Shown: in pieces, positions 15,474 through 17,686 of the stretch
How positions within the stretch are numbered: the stretch's first letter is position 1
Layout: each line of letters opens with the position of its first letter
Origin: an uncultured Lachnospiraceae bacterium
GTDB taxonomy: Bacteria > Bacillota > Clostridia > Lachnospirales > Lachnospiraceae
Direction of reading: 5' to 3'
Assembly: GCA_910577065.1 (NCBI GenBank)
Contig: CAJTLD010000057.1
Coordinates: forward strand, 1-17,686
Length of the DNA stretch: 17,686 nucleotides
Made by a program: the position numbers and the translations under genes
Notes under the pieces: generated by a model
Told to the model about the DNA's origin: nothing
Databases searched by the model: none
The model's input: the letters and a program-made list of their open reading frames with translations, nothing else

Positions 15474-16142
15474 TTACTCCAATGTAATCGTTCCAAAATT
15501 CAGCCTCTTAATAAGTCTTTTATTCGTTTGATAAGTATGTTCCTCTAAAAACTCCTCGTATAAACTTCCAGTAACATTATACTCCCTGTAATCAACCCCC
15601 TGCCTGTCCGCATAAATCTGCTGCTGCTTCTGCGCCAGCGCCATGCGCTCAAACAGCGCATCCAGTTCCGTTTCGGAAACGCCCAGACGCGCCCGCCCCT
15701 CTTCTTCCAAATCATTCCAGAAATCCAGCTTTTGGTTCCCGGCAAAAGCAGCTTCTGCGTCTGTCAGGCCTGTCCCTTCCTGCACGGCCATATCATAAAA
15801 AATAATATCGTGTACTGCCTGATCCAGCGCGGCATTCTTTGCGGCAACCCGGATAAACTGCCCGTTGGTATGCGCGTTCCAGTATTTTTTGGGATTTTCC
15901 AAATCATACGCCCTGGCCTGTTCTGCGACTTCCTGTTCCTTGTAAGCCAGATAAACAGCCAAATCACGGAACACATATTTTTCCCCGTCAACCGTAACCG
16001 CCCAGTCATCCAGATGTTCTTTAAACGATATACTGTCCGACCTGCGCGCCCGTCCCCACACCGCAACTGCCACAGCGCCGAGCAAAAGCATCATCAGCGC
16101 CGTAAAACGGGCGGACTGCCGATCCATCTTCCAAAAGGCCAT
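15474..16142 (-). CDS. membrane-anchored SurA/PrsA-like N-terminal protein without isomerase domain
   Basis: 222 residues; function unknown. An N-terminal hydrophobic segment (14-29, ALMMLLLGAVAVAVWG) followed by arginines suggests a signal anchor with the rest outside the cell. The body looks helical and begins with VTVDGEKYVFRDLAVYLAYKEQEVAEQA, resembling the opening of SurA/PrsA-type chaperones (a gene-encoded 'VNGE...' strand followed by helices). No parvulin PPIase domain follows, and the chain ends soon after. The helices are Glu/Gln-rich. AAAGGAG is 10 nt before the ATG and overlaps the 20-nt gap after the NlpC/P60 gene. It may assist export or folding of its neighbour (inference). The similarity is by eye only. 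Confidence 0.65.
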   Translation of the reverse strand: MAFWKMDRQSARFTALMMLLLGAVAVAVWGRARRSDSISFKEHLDDWAVTVDGEKYVFRDLAVYLAYKEQEVAEQARAYDLENPKKYWNAHTNGQFIRVAAKNAALDQAVHDIIFYDMAVQEGTGLTDAEAAFAGNQKLDFWNDLEEEGRARLGVSETELDALFERMALAQKQQQIYADRQGVDYREYNVTGSLYEEFLEEHTYQTNKRLIKRLNFGTITLE

Positions 16143-16162
16143 TCGCCTAATTCTCCTTTATC

Positions 16163-17419
16163 CTATAATACTCTGCGCACCGCTACTATGGTACGGTATG
16201 TAGCCGAACTGGTGGTAATCCCCACCGCCGTGCTTTGCGCGTGCACAATCTGCCCGCCGCCCATATAAATCGCCACATGCCCGGAATAGCAAATCAAATC
16301 GCCCGGCTGTGCATTTGCGTAGCCCTGCATTGCCGCCGAACTGTGCGGAAGGCTAATTCCGAAATGCGCAAACACACTCATTACAAACCCGGAGCAATCC
16401 GCACCATTCGTCAAACTCGTACCTCCCCACACATAAGGGTTCCCGACAAACTGGCAGGCATAAGAGACAACCGCGCCTCCGCTTACCCCGGTGGAATATC
16501 CGGGATTCGCGCCGCCTCCGTCCGCTGCGCCACCCGTACCCGTGCTTGTCCCGCCGGCGCCGTTCCCACTCGCATTATCCCCGCCGGAGCCGCCGCCGGT
16601 ATTTCCGCCCGCATTATTCTGCGCAGCCCTTGCCCTTGCCTCAGCCTCAGCCGCTTCCCTTAACCTGCGTTCTTCTTCCTCCCGTATCCTGCGTTCCTCT
16701 TCCTGAATAATCTGGTTCTGCGCAATAATAGTCTGACGGAACTCCTCCGCCGCCGCCTGCGCCGTTACCATCTGATTGTCATAATCTCCCATTTTCGCCC
16801 GTTTATCCGCCAAAACATGCTCGAGCGAATCCTGCTGCAACGCATATTCCTCCTGCATTGCTTCCAGTTCCGATTTTTCCGTCTCCACCGAAATTTTCAA
16901 ATCAGCCACCTGCTGCACCGTAGTCTGGTACTGCGTCAAAAGATTCCTGTCATATTCATAAACTTCCGAAACATACTCTACCCGGTTCAAAAAATCCGAC
17001 ATATCCGCCGACCCGAGCAGCGCTTCAACCATAGCCGTATCGCCCCGTTCATACATAAACTGAATCCGCTTCTTCATAGAGGCATACTGTTTTTCTTCGG
17101 TCTGTTCCGCCGCCGCCAAATCCTCCTTAACCTGCTCAAGCTGTACGTTCTTGTCCTTTAACTCATCCTCCAGAATACCAATATTCACCAAAAGGTTTAC
17201 AAGTTCCGCATCTTTTTCGTCAATTTCCCCCTGCAGCTGCGACTTCTGCTGCTCAATCTCTTCTATCTGCCGATTCGCCTCATTCAGCTCCTGCTCGGCC
17301 TGTTTCTTCGCATCCTTCGCCTTTGACATCGTACTCGCATCCACCGCCTGAAAATTAGCAACCGCAAGCGCCGCCACAAGAACCGCCGACCAAACTCTTT
17401 TTTTTGTCTGTAATTTCAC
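16163..17419 (-). CDS. secreted NlpC/P60 peptidoglycan endopeptidase with coiled coil
   Basis: Predicted cell-wall D,L-endopeptidase. From the GTG at 17419 it has 418 residues. A signal peptide (to about residue 28, VLVAALAVANFQAVDA) is followed by a long Glu/Gln-rich coiled coil (about 30-270, CwlO/PcsB-like, the type controlled by FtsEX), a Gly/Ser/Asn-rich linker (about 272-315) and an NlpC/P60 domain with catalytic C342 (ADCSGF), H381 (GHVAIY) and H393 (VHAQS). GTG is preferred because AGGAGG lies 6 nt upstream and it gives a clean signal peptide. The frame opens back to 17491, but an ATG there overlaps the promoter. It heads the five-gene operon. Confidence 0.92.
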   Translation of the reverse strand: MKLQTKKRVWSAVLVAALAVANFQAVDASTMSKAKDAKKQAEQELNEANRQIEEIEQQKSQLQGEIDEKDAELVNLLVNIGILEDELKDKNVQLEQVKEDLAAAEQTEEKQYASMKKRIQFMYERGDTAMVEALLGSADMSDFLNRVEYVSEVYEYDRNLLTQYQTTVQQVADLKISVETEKSELEAMQEEYALQQDSLEHVLADKRAKMGDYDNQMVTAQAAAEEFRQTIIAQNQIIQEEERRIREEEERRLREAAEAEARARAAQNNAGGNTGGGSGGDNASGNGAGGTSTGTGGAADGGGANPGYSTGVSGGAVVSYACQFVGNPYVWGGTSLTNGADCSGFVMSVFAHFGISLPHSSAAMQGYANAQPGDLICYSGHVAIYMGGGQIVHAQSTAVGITTSSATYRTIVAVRRVL

Positions 17420-17462
17420 CCGCACCCTCCTCGCCGGAATCCACCATTTAAGAACTGTCGCC

Positions 17463-17491
17463 ATTATACCATTTCCCCACCCATAACGCAA
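17463..17491 (-). promoter_or_regulatory. promoter of the NlpC/P60-to-permease operon
   Basis: Minus-strand -35 TTGCGT (17491-17486), 17-bp spacer, and perfect extended -10 TGGTATAAT (17471-17463). The predicted start near 17456 leaves a leader of about 37 nt before the GTG start. Confidence 0.7.
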
Positions 17492-17537
17492 CCTGGCATA
17501 TTTAAAATCATTTTAGAAAAAGGAAGGAACTCGCATC

Positions 17538-17565
17538 AAAAAAACCGGCCCAAAAAGGCGGCCGG
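17538..17565 (-). terminator. terminator of a minus-strand gene lying beyond the right edge
   Basis: On the minus strand CCGGCC (17565-17560) and GGCCGG (17550-17545) form a stem around GCCTTTTTG, followed by seven T (17544-17538). A minus frame open from the window edge ends in TAG at 17572-17574, 7 bp before the stem, and could be the 3' end of that gene. Its 37 visible residues show no family. The rest of 17575-17686 shows nothing else I can name. Confidence 0.7.
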
Positions 17566-17686
17566 AGCATTCTACAAAACATACCAAAAGGATTCAAAGC
17601 CATTCCGCAACACCCCCAACAGCAAAACCACAAAAACCCTACATGTTTTTTCACCACACCCTTCAGCAAGGACAGCGCCGTCAGGG

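Noticed and set aside
17514..17686. Minus-strand frame open from the right edge through the terminator
   Set aside because: It reads through a strong terminator and is Cys/Trp/Phe-rich. The alternative frame ending at 17572 fits better, but neither is long enough to call as a gene.
1..17686. CRISPR arrays, tRNA genes, phage or defence modules
   Set aside because: No regularly spaced direct repeats other than the LRR codons, no tRNA cloverleaf with T-loop and acceptor found by eye, and no integrase, nuclease or toxin-antitoxin genes in either strand.

Overview
The window looks like a chromosomal segment of a low-to-middle GC, spore-forming, anaerobic Firmicute, most likely a gut Lachnospiraceae-type Clostridia. 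The basis is strong AGGAGG-type ribosome binding sites, extended -10 promoters, a CotF-type spore coat gene, a DUF4474-type protein, a SEC-C methionine aminopeptidase, and a very large secreted GH2 enzyme ending in BspA-like leucine-rich repeats. This assignment is inferred from gene content, not from a marker gene.

Layout. (1) 1-86 reads as the 3' end of a structured RNA, possibly SRP RNA, and ends in a T7 tract. (2) 117-3160 is a K+ uptake operon, trkA-trkH, with an extended -10 promoter, a leader of about 105 nt and a strong terminator. (3) 3217-7815 (minus) encodes a 1532-residue secreted beta-galactosidase-like GH2 protein with accessory Ig-like, discoidin-like and LRR domains. (4) 7816-8200 is AT-rich, has no convincing gene, and carries a perfect-looking plus-strand terminator that no annotated plus-strand gene uses, so it may hold a small RNA. 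(5) 8201-10033 (minus) is recQ with a TTG start. It is divergent from a small CotF-like coat gene (10121-10585, plus). (6) 10644-10807 holds a shared terminator hairpin followed by a 129-bp MITE-like element with 12-bp perfect terminal inverted repeats and an exact 8-bp target-site duplication. (7) 10808-12486 (minus) is a coupled pair: a membrane-anchored DUF4474-type protein and a calcineurin-like metallophosphoesterase (GTGA overlap). (8) 12565-17491 (minus) is a compact five-gene operon: NlpC/P60 cell-wall hydrolase, SurA/PrsA-like N-terminal protein, SEC-C methionine aminopeptidase, adenine phosphoribosyltransferase and AzgA-type purine permease. It has a recognisable promoter at its head and a terminator at its tail. 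(9) 17498-17686 holds the terminator of a further minus-strand gene that lies mostly outside the window.

How the genes work together. TrkA (NAD-binding gate) and TrkH (pore) form one potassium transporter. Apt and the permease form a purine salvage pair: the permease imports the base and Apt turns adenine into AMP. The NlpC/P60 hydrolase and its small secreted neighbour act outside the membrane. The GH2 enzyme is an extracellular glycan-degrading enzyme standing alone.

No defence system, CRISPR array, prophage or large integrated element was found. The most notable items are the MITE with its target-site duplication just after a stop codon and the orphan plus-strand terminator with candidate RNA at about 8040-8186.
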